Assembly (NCBI GenBank): GCA_965601685.1
Contig: CBFCWI010000001.1
Span: forward strand, 372,001-436,000
Origin: JANQJD01 sp965601685
GTDB taxonomy: Bacteria; Pseudomonadota; Alphaproteobacteria; Rhodospirillales; Rhodospirillaceae
DNA length: 64,000 bases
Reading direction: 5' to 3'
Shown here one piece after another: positions 19,501 to 27,495 of this stretch (the stretch's first letter is position 1; each line of letters starts with the position of its first letter). Made by a program: the position numbers and the translations under genes. The notes under the pieces were generated by a model. That model was not told the origin of the DNA. It saw only the letters and a list, made by a program, of their open reading frames with translations, and made no database searches.

Positions 19501-19992
19501 ACTCGCTTGACTTTCCCCCGCCAGGCTAAGCCAGGTGGACTCTGCATCGCTGACTTTTTCTGCAGTGATGACGTAGGTAAGCGTGATGTCATCGGTCTAC
19601 AGGTGGTCACCGTGGGGGCACAAGCATCAGACGTAGCGCGGACATGGTTTGCCGATGACCGGTACAAGGACTACCTGTATTTGCATGGCCTTGCAGTGGA
19701 AATGACAGAAGCGCTGGCTGAATATGTACACCGAGTAATATGCATAGATATAGACATTGCTACTTGCAATACTAATAATATAGATGTTATGCCGAAAAAA
19801 GAGTATCTTGGAACCCGGTATTCGTTCGGTTATCCAGCCTGTCCTAATCTAGCGGACCAGCACCAGCTGTTAACTCTCTTAGGGGCTGACCGTATCGGAA
19901 TCAGTCTGTCTGAGGAAGACCAGCTCTATCCTGAACAATCTACCTCTGCTATCGTCTGTCTACATCCACAAGCAAAGTACTTTACGATGTGA
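16528..19992 (+). CDS. metH: Cobalamin-dependent methionine synthase
   Basis: Transfers the methyl group from 5-methyl-THF through cobalamin to homocysteine. It has 1154 residues with all four modules: a homocysteine domain (about 1-300; DGGTGS at 16-21, zinc Cys in MGLNCATGP and GGCCGTTPEHI), a pterin domain (about 335-600), a cobalamin cap and Rossmann domain (about 620-860; DVHDIG at 728-733, His730 as cobalt ligand), and the AdoMet activation domain (about 880-1154; RYSFGYPACP near the end). The start is TTG at 16528 with AAAGG about 10 bases upstream. There is no B12-independent methionine synthase gene in the window, so methionine formation here depends on cobalamin. Confidence 0.96.
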   Translation: MSNILNHLHDRVLLCDGGTGSLIQAMNLSVERTFLGKENCTEILVLTQPDIVRSIHTLYFAAGADCVETNTFGASPITLAEFDLAGQAMEINQQAVAIAREAAAQFSGSCHRFVLGAVGPGTKLPSLGHIDYDSLETAYAIQCAGLAGADAFLIETCQDPLQIKAAINGAKIGRSQAGTETPIFIQVTVESTGNLLVGTDIAAAATVIHSLDIPLMGLNCATGPQEMAEHVRWLAAHWPGFLSVQPNAGLPEVVDGHAHYPLQPADLALWHERFVSENGIHLVGGCCGTTPEHIRAVAAMLERLSQGRRRPSPVRRSVHWVPAVASLYSQVPLRQDNAFLSIGERCNANGSRQFRKYQETNDWDGVASMARAQIMEGSHCLDVCTACVGRDERADMIEVVTHLRGKVTAPLVIDSTETTVIEAALKLYGGKAIINSIHFEDGEATAADRLHLARHFGAAVVALTIDENGMAKTADDKIQIARRLYNFAVNRHGLPAADLLFDPLTFTICTGTPDDRSLAIETLQAIERLRTELPECQIMLGVSNISFGLKPIARHVLNAVFLEHALRRGMTSAIVHPSHLLPLHRLTVKECRAAEDLILNRGQTDHDLLQTFIALFQDNTMKASATMLPFLRVEERIKQRILNGDRQGLERDLAEALQSYAPLVLINDILLAGMKEVGELFSIGKIHLPFVLQSAETMKIAIKELESHLTSDSQKQKGTIVLATVRGDVHDIGKNLVDILLTNNGYRVVNLGTKQPITAILSAAREHAADAIGMSGLLVKSTFVMRENLEEMARQGVEIPVILGGAALTRRFVEEHCATAYRCGLVAYANDAFAGLDLMTRVVDGTFAHVTATRRTAPRPARGRSGGQTTQQRELPVDLEVTRLQPEIAAQIPTPPFWGARLLRHVPVKTLVPYLNEVMLYQFHWGFRKAGKSREVWQAWAAQEVRPVLKRMLDLCARENLLQPCAAYGYWPCARFKDSVILFDTDGTSEITRLTFPRQAKPGGLCIADFFCSDDVGKRDVIGLQVVTVGAQASDVARTWFADDRYKDYLYLHGLAVEMTEALAEYVHRVICIDIDIATCNTNNIDVMPKKEYLGTRYSFGYPACPNLADQHQLLTLLGADRIGISLSEEDQLYPEQSTSAIVCLHPQAKYFTM

Positions 19993-20121
19993 AACCATCC
20001 CTACGCCACGCCTAGGCCTAGAATTTCTAAGCAGGCATACTCAGCGTCATCACGCTTCGCTTCGGGAGGACAAAATCCAAGGCGCAGAGTGCAGTCTGAT
20101 CGCAGCACAACCTGCATGAAC

Positions 20122-21687
20122 TTAACGACGGGAATTGATACCCAGGCGACGGAGCCCCTTCAGATCCGATGGCCGAGCCGTTCCGCTGATGTGGGCGAGG
20201 CTGGCGAAGACTATGAAGCCGCCGATGATGAGCACAGAAATATTTCTGATATGTTCCCATTCTACCGGACTGCTCAGCTGCCAAGGGGCAAGAGCTGATT
20301 CTCCTGCTATCAAAAATAATCCCATGACCAGGCTAATGACAACCAAACGCGGCAGACGGACCTTCAGCCGTCTATCGAACCGTAGCTGCCCACGGCGATA
20401 GAGAACCGCCCCTAACACTACCACATTCAGCCATGCGGACAAGGCTGAAGACAAGGCAATACCGACATGGGCGAAAGGCCCCATCAAGATCAGGCTCAAG
20501 AGTACGTTTACAATCAAAGCGAGTATTGCTATCTTAACCGATGTCGCAGTATCGTGGCGAGCGAAGAATCCTGGAGTCAGGACCTTGTTTAAAACATAGG
20601 CTGGCAAGCCGACAGAGAATGCGACCAGTGTGGTTGCCGTCGCTGTTCGTTCTGTCGCACCAAACGCCCCACGCTCGAACAATGTAGAAACAATAGGTTC
20701 AGCTAGCACTATCAATGCCACGGTAGCTGGCACCGTTAAGAGTAGCGCGAATTCTATCGCCCGATTTTGGCTGTCTATCGCCTCTTCTGCATGGCCAGCG
20801 CCAATCTGACGTGCTAGCAGTGGCAGCAAGGCAGTCCCTACTGCGACGCCAACGACGCCCAGTGGCAACTGGCTAATCCGGTCAGCGTAATAAAGAAATG
20901 ACACTGCCCCGTCAGATACTAGGGAGGCCAGTGCGGTATCTATCATGAGGTTGACCTGATACAACCCAGCTCCAAAGGTAACTGGTAGAATCCGCCGAGC
21001 AAAGGTACACACTCTCGCATCCCAACGCGGCCAGTGTAAGCTGAAGTGTACGCCGGCCCGGGTGCAGATAGAGGATAGCCAGAGAAGCTGCAACACACCA
21101 GCGACACTGACCCCCCAGACCAGGGCATAGGCTGGACCAGCCATGAATGGCGCAGCTCCTAGGAGGAAGCCTATCATGCTGAGATTGAGAAGGACAGGTG
21201 TAGCCGCTGCAGCTGCGAACCTATGCAACGCATTCAGTACACCAGCTTGCAATGACAGGACTGAAATAAACAGGAGATACGGAAAGGTGATTCGAGCAAG
21301 CTCAGTGGCCATGGCCATCTTGCCAGGTGTATGACGAAAGCCTGGTGCAAACAGCAGTAAGAGATATGGCATGATTATTTCTGCCAAGCAGACGACGATC
21401 AGGAGAAGTAGCAGGATAGTCGAGAGCGTGCGGCTGGCAAAATCGTCTGCCTCCGGGCGTCCGTCTGTCTCTAGAGTAGCGGCATACAATGGGACGAAAG
21501 CTGCATTAAAAGCGCCTTCGGCGAATAGGCGGCGGAAAAGATTCGGCAATCTGAAGGCAGTGAGAAAGACATCCGCCGCTAGTCCAGCTCCCAAAGTATG
21601 TGCAATCAATATATCACGAAGTAATCCAGTGACGCGGCTCATCAGAGTAATACCACTAATCGTAGCTATATCCTGAACGAGCGCCAT
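20122..21687 (-). CDS. murJ: Lipid II flippase MurJ (MviN)
   Basis: Integral membrane protein of the MOP superfamily that flips lipid II to the periplasmic side for peptidoglycan synthesis. It has 521 residues and about 14 hydrophobic segments. The diagnostic N-terminus is present: SGITLMSRVTGLLRDILIA, the GAGLAADVFLTAFRLPNLFRRL segment with functional Arg and Asp, then FAEGAFNAAFVPLY. The retention of murJ implies that the cell still makes a peptidoglycan wall. It converges with metH across a 129-bp spacer. Confidence 0.95.
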   Translation of the reverse strand: MALVQDIATISGITLMSRVTGLLRDILIAHTLGAGLAADVFLTAFRLPNLFRRLFAEGAFNAAFVPLYAATLETDGRPEADDFASRTLSTILLLLLIVVCLAEIIMPYLLLLFAPGFRHTPGKMAMATELARITFPYLLFISVLSLQAGVLNALHRFAAAAATPVLLNLSMIGFLLGAAPFMAGPAYALVWGVSVAGVLQLLWLSSICTRAGVHFSLHWPRWDARVCTFARRILPVTFGAGLYQVNLMIDTALASLVSDGAVSFLYYADRISQLPLGVVGVAVGTALLPLLARQIGAGHAEEAIDSQNRAIEFALLLTVPATVALIVLAEPIVSTLFERGAFGATERTATATTLVAFSVGLPAYVLNKVLTPGFFARHDTATSVKIAILALIVNVLLSLILMGPFAHVGIALSSALSAWLNVVVLGAVLYRRGQLRFDRRLKVRLPRLVVISLVMGLFLIAGESALAPWQLSSPVEWEHIRNISVLIIGGFIVFASLAHISGTARPSDLKGLRRLGINSRR

Positions 21688-21777
21688 CTATCAAAACACT
21701 CTTCACGTGTACAGCTTTTGTCTCTACGCTTTAGTGATACAAAGAACGGCTCGACCATATCCCAAAGAATCCATGCC

Positions 21778-22770
21778 TCAGAACACCATCATGAAGTTAC
21801 GCCGGATTTCATCGCTTAGAGCAGCATTGCGGTCAATGAATTCTGTCAGATAGTTATGCAGATCAGGTATGTCCCTGATACGGCCAAAGTGCAGGCGAGC
21901 ATGCATTTCACCAGTAAAACGTGTGCATTCACAGTGGCTGCAGAGTCTTTCTAACACGTGCTGAATATCGTCGTAGCAAGCATGTAATGAGCGCGGAAAT
22001 TCATGACGAAAAATCAGGAGCTCCGTCACCTGTTGCGGCCGGATAGTGTCACGATAAAGCATCCGGTAGGCCTTAAAGCCCGACACAGAACGCAACAGGG
22101 CGCCCCACTGGTAGTAATCGACTGCATCGCCGATGTCGACCCCGCTGCTGCCGTTGCTCTCACTTTGCCTTTGCACAGAGGAGAGCGTGGCCATCGGTTC
22201 CCCAGCCTCGTGCACGAGTACGTCATACTTCACATCAAGTAGGCGGGCTGTATTGTCCGCCCGCTCCACAAAAGTGCCGAGCCGGTTGAAACGGAAGCCG
22301 TCACCGCGGACCATCGTGCCAACAGAAACCCCGCGAAACAGATGCGAGCGTTCCTTGACCCAATCGAAGAAGGCACGGAAATTCATTTCAACCACCTTAA
22401 CATAGGTCGTCTCCCGTAACTCCAGCCAAGCAGCATTGAGGCTTTCGAACAGTTCACTCGGAATCACCCCGCGCTCTGCTCTGGCGTTTTCCCGTGCTTG
22501 ATGGAGGCATGACACGATACTAGACGGATTATCAGGGGCTAAAGCAACGAAGGCGATGACGTTACTAGCCGTGATTGTATCGTGTCTAGCCAAGAACGAC
22601 GGTAACTGCCCGGTGATGGAGAGAGCAGTTTCCCATTCAGCTGATGAGTGATCATTTGCTCGTGGTAACTGTGAAAGTCTATAACTAACATCTAAAAGAC
22701 GTGCCATATTCTCAGCCCGCTCGACATAACGGGCCATCCAGTACAGATTATCGGCGGTGCGGCTCAACAT
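21778..22770 (-). CDS. Alpha-E domain protein (DUF403)
   Basis: All-helical protein of the alpha-E superfamily, 330 residues. The N-terminus MLSRTADNLYWMARYVERAE and the internal repeat of that helix, RLGTFVERADNTARLLDVKY (about 176-195), are diagnostic; the C-terminal half carries SGFKAYRMLYRD and the FRHEFPRSLHAC segment. The family is uncharacterised; genomic-context work links it to circularly permuted ATP-grasp enzymes and transglutaminase-like proteases in predicted peptide-synthesis or tagging systems. Its ATG overlaps the end of the upstream ATP-grasp gene by 7 bp, so the products are probably made in fixed ratio. No transglutaminase or proteasome-like gene lies next to it. Confidence 0.9.
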   Translation of the reverse strand: MLSRTADNLYWMARYVERAENMARLLDVSYRLSQLPRANDHSSAEWETALSITGQLPSFLARHDTITASNVIAFVALAPDNPSSIVSCLHQARENARAERGVIPSELFESLNAAWLELRETTYVKVVEMNFRAFFDWVKERSHLFRGVSVGTMVRGDGFRFNRLGTFVERADNTARLLDVKYDVLVHEAGEPMATLSSVQRQSESNGSSGVDIGDAVDYYQWGALLRSVSGFKAYRMLYRDTIRPQQVTELLIFRHEFPRSLHACYDDIQHVLERLCSHCECTRFTGEMHARLHFGRIRDIPDLHNYLTEFIDRNAALSDEIRRNFMMVF

Positions 22771-24191
22771 GCACGATCCTCCAGAACCCAGGTGTCCTTT
22801 GTGCCCCCTCCCTGGGATGAGTTGACGACCAAAGATCCCTCGCGCAAGGCCACACGGGTGAGCCCACCTGGAACAACGGTCACAGCGCTGCCCATTAGCA
22901 CAAATGGACGCAGGTCCACGTGTCGTGGGGCCACGCCCTGTTCAACAAAGGTTGGACAAGCAGAGAGAGCCAGTGTTGGCTGAGCAATGAAATTAGCCGG
23001 ATTGGCCAAGATTCGTTCCCTGTAGGCGCGGCGTTCTGTCACAGTGGCGGCAGGACCGATCAGCATACCATAACCGCCTGAACCGTGCACCTCCTTCACC
23101 ACCAGTTCTCCCAGGTGGTCCAGCACGTAGGCGAGGTCAGTTTTCTCTCTCAGCTTGTAGGTTGGCACGTTAGCCAAGATGGATGATTCGCCTAGATAGA
23201 ACCGTACCATTTCGGGGACATAATTATAGATGGCCTTGTCGTCCGCAATACCGATTCCAATGGCATTAGCAAGCGTCACCCTACCCTTTTTGTAAGCCTT
23301 ATACAGTCCTGGCACGCCAAGAAGCGAGTCTGAACGGAAGACTGTGGGATCCAGAAAATCATCATCTACCCGACGATAAATCACATCCACTTGCCGTGGT
23401 CCCTCAACAGTACGCATGTAGACATTGCCGTTATCTACAAACAAATCCTGCCCTTGTACTAATTCCACTCCCATTTCATCAGCCAAAAAAGCGTGCTCAA
23501 AATAGGCGCTGTTAAAGGACCCTGGTGTCAAAACCACTACAGTTGGGTCTTCCACGTTTCTTGGGGCCACCGAGCGCAGATTCTTGAGAAGTTCGTGTGG
23601 ATAGTGATTGATCGGTGCGACGGGGTAAATGTTGAATAATTCTGGGAACAGCCGCATCATGATTTCACGGTTCTCGAGCATGTAGGACACCCCCGAGGGG
23701 GTACGCAAGTTGTCCTCCAGCACATGGAACTGATTCTCGCCGGTCCGCACAACGTCAATGCCGGCGATGTTAATGTAGATACCACCGGGTGGCTCGAAGT
23801 CTAGCATTTCAGCGCAGAATAGCTTGTTTTGGTGCACAAGATCCGTCGGAATCAGACCAGCCTTCAGAATCTCCTGGCTGTGATAGACATCGTGGACAAA
23901 GGCATTCAGAGCTTGTACTCTCTGGGTGAGACCAGCTGAGAGGAGATTCCAGTCTTCGGCAGTCAGGATGCGTGGGATGATGTCGAAGGGGATCAAGCGC
24001 TCGACACCCATGTTGTTGCCATAAACAGCAAAGGTGATGCCAATGCGTCGGAACAGAAGATCCGCCTGACGATGACGCTGATTCAACTGTTCCGTCGGTG
24101 TAGCGTCTAGCCATTCCTTGTAGCGGGCATAGGCAAGGCGAACGCTTCCTGCCTCTGTATACATTTCATTGTAGGACAATTGCAGGCCCAT
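22764..24191 (-). CDS. Circularly permuted ATP-grasp protein (type 2, DUF404/DUF407)
   Basis: Predicted ATP-dependent carboxylate-amine ligase of unknown substrate, 475 residues. Diagnostic stretches are YGNNMGVERLIPFDIIPRIL, VLEDNLRTPSGVSYMLENR, VIYRRVDDDFLDP, LANAIGIGIADDKA and YNYVPEMVRFYLGE, with the ATP-binding glycine loop VVKEVHGSGGYGMLIGP toward the C-terminus. I chose ATG at 24191 because GAGGTAGGG lies just before it; a TTG five codons upstream is less likely. It forms a two-gene unit with the alpha-E gene. Glutamate-cysteine ligase and chorismate mutase genes lie upstream on the same strand, but a 512-bp spacer separates them. Confidence 0.9.
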   Translation of the reverse strand: MGLQLSYNEMYTEAGSVRLAYARYKEWLDATPTEQLNQRHRQADLLFRRIGITFAVYGNNMGVERLIPFDIIPRILTAEDWNLLSAGLTQRVQALNAFVHDVYHSQEILKAGLIPTDLVHQNKLFCAEMLDFEPPGGIYINIAGIDVVRTGENQFHVLEDNLRTPSGVSYMLENREIMMRLFPELFNIYPVAPINHYPHELLKNLRSVAPRNVEDPTVVVLTPGSFNSAYFEHAFLADEMGVELVQGQDLFVDNGNVYMRTVEGPRQVDVIYRRVDDDFLDPTVFRSDSLLGVPGLYKAYKKGRVTLANAIGIGIADDKAIYNYVPEMVRFYLGESSILANVPTYKLREKTDLAYVLDHLGELVVKEVHGSGGYGMLIGPAATVTERRAYRERILANPANFIAQPTLALSACPTFVEQGVAPRHVDLRPFVLMGSAVTVVPGGLTRVALREGSLVVNSSQGGGTKDTWVLEDRAC

Positions 24192-24703
24192 GACCCTACC
24201 TCGCAATTTCGTTGCCCGCGACTGTCGGGCGCTTGACCATCTTTACTGGCAATGCGGTGGGAGGCAATGTTTGGAATACCAGCACAGCCTTTTGGAGCTA
24301 TTTACCGCCTTTCTCTTTTTCAATAATGTGTTACCACCGATGGTCCGCCAGTAGGGGAGAAGTACTGAAAAGAGAGCCAACTGGCTATGGCAGCTCTGTT
24401 GGACTCAGGACATTGGGTCTACAGACGGAAATTTTTTGTTATTCACGCGCAAGCCCTGCTAGAGGGCTTTGCTTGAGAGAGCACTCTCGTATCTGAACTG
24501 CAAGAATCTGCCATTCTTCGCAAGAAGAGCGAGGGGAAGACGTGATTCCGTGCCATGAACATGGTGCTGCAGGCGCTTCTGTCACAACAAGACATGATTC
24601 CACCTTATCGGAGTCGCTTCCTACGCAGCACAGTGCCGCTCCTGGACGCGACAGAGACTCACCGGGGTGAGGAGTCGCATCACATGTATGCCTATGTGCT
24701 ATG
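24192..24703. other. 512-bp spacer upstream of the ATP-grasp gene
   Basis: No gene recognised. It contains a perfect hairpin, AAGCCCT (24451-24457) pairing with AGGGCTT (24463-24469) around a 5-base loop. The T-run ATTTTTT lies on the wrong side for a minus-strand terminator, so the hairpin may be structural or a relic. The promoter of the ATP-grasp/alpha-E pair should be here. Confidence 0.5.
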
Positions 24704-25015
24704 CTACTTCGGCAGGTTTGACTCTGCTCCGTGGAGAGCTAACCACGCTTTGGCTTCATGCCAGATATAGACGTCGATCATAGTCCGATAAATTTTTTCC
24801 ACTAACTCAGGATCACCGCCGAGCGCGTCAGCCTGATGACGCACCCTGGTCACAATGTCCTCGATCCGCCCTGGTACCACTACTTCAGCTCTTGTTTTCT
24901 TGAAGCGAGCTGCCTCACGGACATAATGGCTCCTTTCAACAATCAGAGCGACCATGTCGTGATCGAGGCGATCGATGTGCTGCCGGACGTCGTTAAGAGA
25001 ACTACATAGAGTCAT
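24704..25015 (-). CDS. AroQ-type chorismate mutase
   Basis: Small all-helical enzyme converting chorismate to prephenate for phenylalanine and tyrosine. It has 103 residues. The first helix LNDVRQHIDRLDHDMVALIVERSHYV carries the conserved Arg and the D-x-x-x-V-x-L-I-x-x-R pattern, AARFKKTR provides the active-site Lys/Arg, and a Glu-rich second part follows, with VEKIYRTMIDVYI near the end. The single-domain form resembles alphaproteobacterial monofunctional mutases; isochorismate pyruvate lyase is a related possibility. GAGG lies 5 bases before ATG. It is 33 bp downstream of gshA, on the same strand. Confidence 0.85.
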   Translation of the reverse strand: MTLCSSLNDVRQHIDRLDHDMVALIVERSHYVREAARFKKTRAEVVVPGRIEDIVTRVRHQADALGGDPELVEKIYRTMIDVYIWHEAKAWLALHGAESNLPK

Positions 25016-25048
25016 AGCGCCTCATCCTTCCTCGACTTTCGATCAGGC

Positions 25049-26467
25049 TCATTCGGCGACTGCATCGAACAGCGGATCGACTGACTGTGCCCAGTGGCCA
25101 AAATACCTGTCTAACAGGCATTCAGCAGGTGTTCTCCCCGATTTGGCTATGGTAAACAGGGGCTCAAGGTAAACACTCTCATCCTGGCCGTTCTCATTAC
25201 GTCGCTGGCGGGAGCGTAGTCCGCCCTGGGCAATCTCCAGCATCTCTAATGCTACATCGCGCACCGTTCGTCCCTGGAATGATGTTTTCATACCGAAGCG
25301 TGGGACATCCTGGCGCAGTTTCTCTCGATCATCCGCTGTCCAGTTCCTAATCAGTGCCAACGCTGCCTCCAGCGCTGATGACGAATACAACAGTCCACTC
25401 CACAGGGCGGACAACGCACACACATGAGCCAGTGGGCCAGCGTCAACACCACGCATTTCCAGAAAGCGCTTCAGACGTACTTCCGGAAAGACGGTTGTGA
25501 GATGGGTTTCCCAATCAGCCAATGTCGCTCCTTCGCCCCATAAGGCCGGCAATCGGCCGGCCATAAAATGACGGAAGGATTGGCCGCCAGCATTAATATA
25601 CCTACCGTTACGATATATATGATAAAGCGGCACGTCTAGCACGTAGTCAACATAGCGCTCAAACCCCATGCCAGAGGCGAAGACAAACGGCAACATGCCG
25701 CAACGGCTAGGATCAGTATCAGTCCATACATGGCTACGGTAGCTGAGAAAACCGCTCGGTCGCCCGTCGACGAACGGTGAGTTCGCAAAGAGGGCTGTGG
25801 CCACGGGTTGCAGCGCTAGAGCAGCACGATATTTGCGTACCATGTCGGCTTCTGACTCGTAGTCCAGGTTGATCTGGATTGTACAGGTCCGTAGCATCAT
25901 ATCGAGACCAAGGCGGCCGACCCTTGGCATGTGAGCCCTCATAATGCTATAGCGCTCCTTAGGCATCCAGGGGATATCCTCCCGCCGCCAGAGTGGCTGG
26001 AACCCGAGTGCCAATAGGCCGATCCCTAGTGGCTTCGCGACTGTGCAGACCTGGTGGTGGTGCTCGGTCACAGCGCGATGAATCTCATGCACAGTGTGTA
26101 AAGGCGTGCCAGACAGTTCAATTTGCCCACCGGGTTCAAGAGAAATGACACTGCCGTCAGCGCTGACCAGGGCGACCAGGGCCATTCCTTCCCTGATAGG
26201 CTGCCAGCCGAATCGTTGCAACCCTTCTAGCAGGGATTGCACGCTGCGGACCCCGCTATGAGGCAGAGGGCAATGATCCTCTATCATGAAAGCAAACCGT
26301 TCCTGCTCACAACCGATTCGCCAGTCCCCAGGTGGCTTGCAACCGGCAGCTAGGTAGTCAACTAACTGACGTTTGTCGGTAACAGGCTCGCCGCTGCCTG
26401 TGGCCGGACCAGATATCGAAAAGCGGCCTTTCTCGGTCTTCAAAAAGCTGCCTTTCTTGGCCGTCAA
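25049..26467 (-). CDS. gshA: Glutamate-cysteine ligase (plant/alphaproteobacterial GCS2 type), irregular 5' end
   Basis: Forms gamma-glutamylcysteine, the first step to glutathione. The body is normal: WRIGCEQERFAF, ISLEPGGQIELSG, RTCTIQINLDYESEADM and the C-terminal FLEMRGVDAGPL segment. The 5' end is not normal. Only TTG codons are available as in-frame starts before the conserved region, with a TAG directly before the TTG at 26467. A 24-bp sequence coding TDKRQLVD occurs twice (26357-26380 and 26463-26486), the outer copy in another frame. A duplication of about 106 bp seems to have split the original start from the body. The product may still be made from a TTG, with a changed N-terminus. 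Confidence 0.85.
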   Translation of the reverse strand: MTAKKGSFLKTEKGRFSISGPATGSGEPVTDKRQLVDYLAAGCKPPGDWRIGCEQERFAFMIEDHCPLPHSGVRSVQSLLEGLQRFGWQPIREGMALVALVSADGSVISLEPGGQIELSGTPLHTVHEIHRAVTEHHHQVCTVAKPLGIGLLALGFQPLWRREDIPWMPKERYSIMRAHMPRVGRLGLDMMLRTCTIQINLDYESEADMVRKYRAALALQPVATALFANSPFVDGRPSGFLSYRSHVWTDTDPSRCGMLPFVFASGMGFERYVDYVLDVPLYHIYRNGRYINAGGQSFRHFMAGRLPALWGEGATLADWETHLTTVFPEVRLKRFLEMRGVDAGPLAHVCALSALWSGLLYSSSALEAALALIRNWTADDREKLRQDVPRFGMKTSFQGRTVRDVALEMLEIAQGGLRSRQRRNENGQDESVYLEPLFTIAKSGRTPAECLLDRYFGHWAQSVDPLFDAVAE

Positions 26468-26486
26468 CTAGCTGACGTTTGTCGGT
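26357..26486. repeat. 24-bp direct repeat flanking a duplicated segment at the gshA 5' end
   Basis: GTCAACTAACTGACGTTTGT plus CGGT (26357-26380) and the same with one base changed (26463-26486) lie 106 bp apart. Between them a shorter imperfect tandem copy, AAAAGCGGCCTTTCTCGG and AAAAGCTGCCTTTCTTGG, is seen at about 26419-26460. Confidence 0.85.
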
Positions 26487-26564
26487 GATAGGGCTGTCCT
26501 TTGTGAACTCTATCAGGACAGAGAACCAATAGAACAGCAAGAATGACACATTAGAACCATGCGA

Positions 26565-27314
26565 TCATGTCCTCTGATAAAAAGACACGCGCCAATCTCC
26601 GCAAAGAGCCTGCCAACAAACTAGTGCTGCCAGCGCAGCGGTCTCAGCACGCAGGACCAGCGACCCCAGACTGACTCGTGTAGCAAACGGCAGAATACGC
26701 AGAAGGTCAAGCTCCGTTTTGGCTAAACCACCCTCTGGGCCCACCAGAATAGCAACGGGGCCAGGCCCAATGCTTGTCATAGCGGCGGTGACGGACTCTC
26801 CGTGCCCGGACTCGTCGCAGACGATGAGACGCCGTTCAACTGGCCAATGGACTAATACCTGGTCAAGAGCCGCTATCGGCTGGCGCACCTCCGGGACTGT
26901 CAGACGACCACACTGCTCTGCGGCCTTAACAACTTGCAGGCGCAACCTGTCTGTATTCACACGTGTTACAGCCGTATGTTGGGTAAACAATGGCCACAGC
27001 ACAGATACACCTAGCTCACATGCCTTCTCTGCGAGCAGGTCGATGTGAAGCCGTTTGAGAGGAGCGAAGAGAAGCCATACGTCAGCGCTACCATCTGTTT
27101 GTTGACGTAGTTGAGCCCTAACCGACAAGGTACAACCTTGTCGGCCAATATCCATAACGCATGCTAACCACTCGCCATTGCAGCCATTGAACAGCACGAC
27201 CTCACCTCCCTTTGGAACACGCATAACATGCATAAGATAGTGCTCCTGCTTCTTATCCACGGTGACCACTGCATTTTCTGCCAGGGTCCATGTACCGAAG
27301 AGACGTATGGTCAT
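26565..27314 (-). CDS. rsmE: 16S rRNA m3U1498 methyltransferase RsmE
   Basis: SPOUT-class methyltransferase that modifies U1498 of 16S rRNA in the 30S subunit. It has 249 residues. The N-terminal PUA-like part has HYLMHVMRVPKGGEVVLFNG; the knotted C-terminal domain has LLAEKACELGV, EQCGRLTVPEV, ILVGPEGGLAKTELDLL and SLGSLVLRAETAALAAL, which make up the SAM pocket. The start codon lies inside a threefold GGTCAT-type repeat (27309-27332), and no clear ribosome site is seen. The order rsmE then gshA is common in this group. Confidence 0.93.
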   Translation of the reverse strand: MTIRLFGTWTLAENAVVTVDKKQEHYLMHVMRVPKGGEVVLFNGCNGEWLACVMDIGRQGCTLSVRAQLRQQTDGSADVWLLFAPLKRLHIDLLAEKACELGVSVLWPLFTQHTAVTRVNTDRLRLQVVKAAEQCGRLTVPEVRQPIAALDQVLVHWPVERRLIVCDESGHGESVTAAMTSIGPGPVAILVGPEGGLAKTELDLLRILPFATRVSLGSLVLRAETAALAALVCWQALCGDWRVSFYQRT

Positions 27315-27332
27315 GAGGTCATAGGGTCATGC
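27309..27332. repeat. Three imperfect 8-bp units at the rsmE start
   Basis: GGTCATGA, GGTCATAG and GGTCATGC lie head to tail. The complement holds three possible ATG or near-start triplets 8 bases apart, so only one is in frame with rsmE. Confidence 0.75.
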
Positions 27333-27379
27333 ATCAAAAATCGACGACACCGCTCTGCTGGCACGCCGCCTCGCTAGAG

Positions 27380-27407
27380 CCCTACCCTGAGGAGGCCTCC
27401 TGTAGGG
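27380..27407 (-). terminator. Strong two-part hairpin after pgk
   Basis: CCCTAC (27380-27385) pairs with GTAGGG (27402-27407); inside it AGGAGG (27390-27395) abuts CCTCCT (27396-27401). It lies about 90 bp after the pgk stop, between pgk and rsmE on the same strand. No T-tract follows, so it may be a Rho-assisted terminator or an mRNA-end stabiliser. Confidence 0.4.
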
Positions 27408-27495
27408 TCCAGGAGCATTATTTGGATCTCTCTACGTGTCAACACTCCTGCCATGAAAAACGTGAATCACTACCGGAATTACTACCATAACAAGA

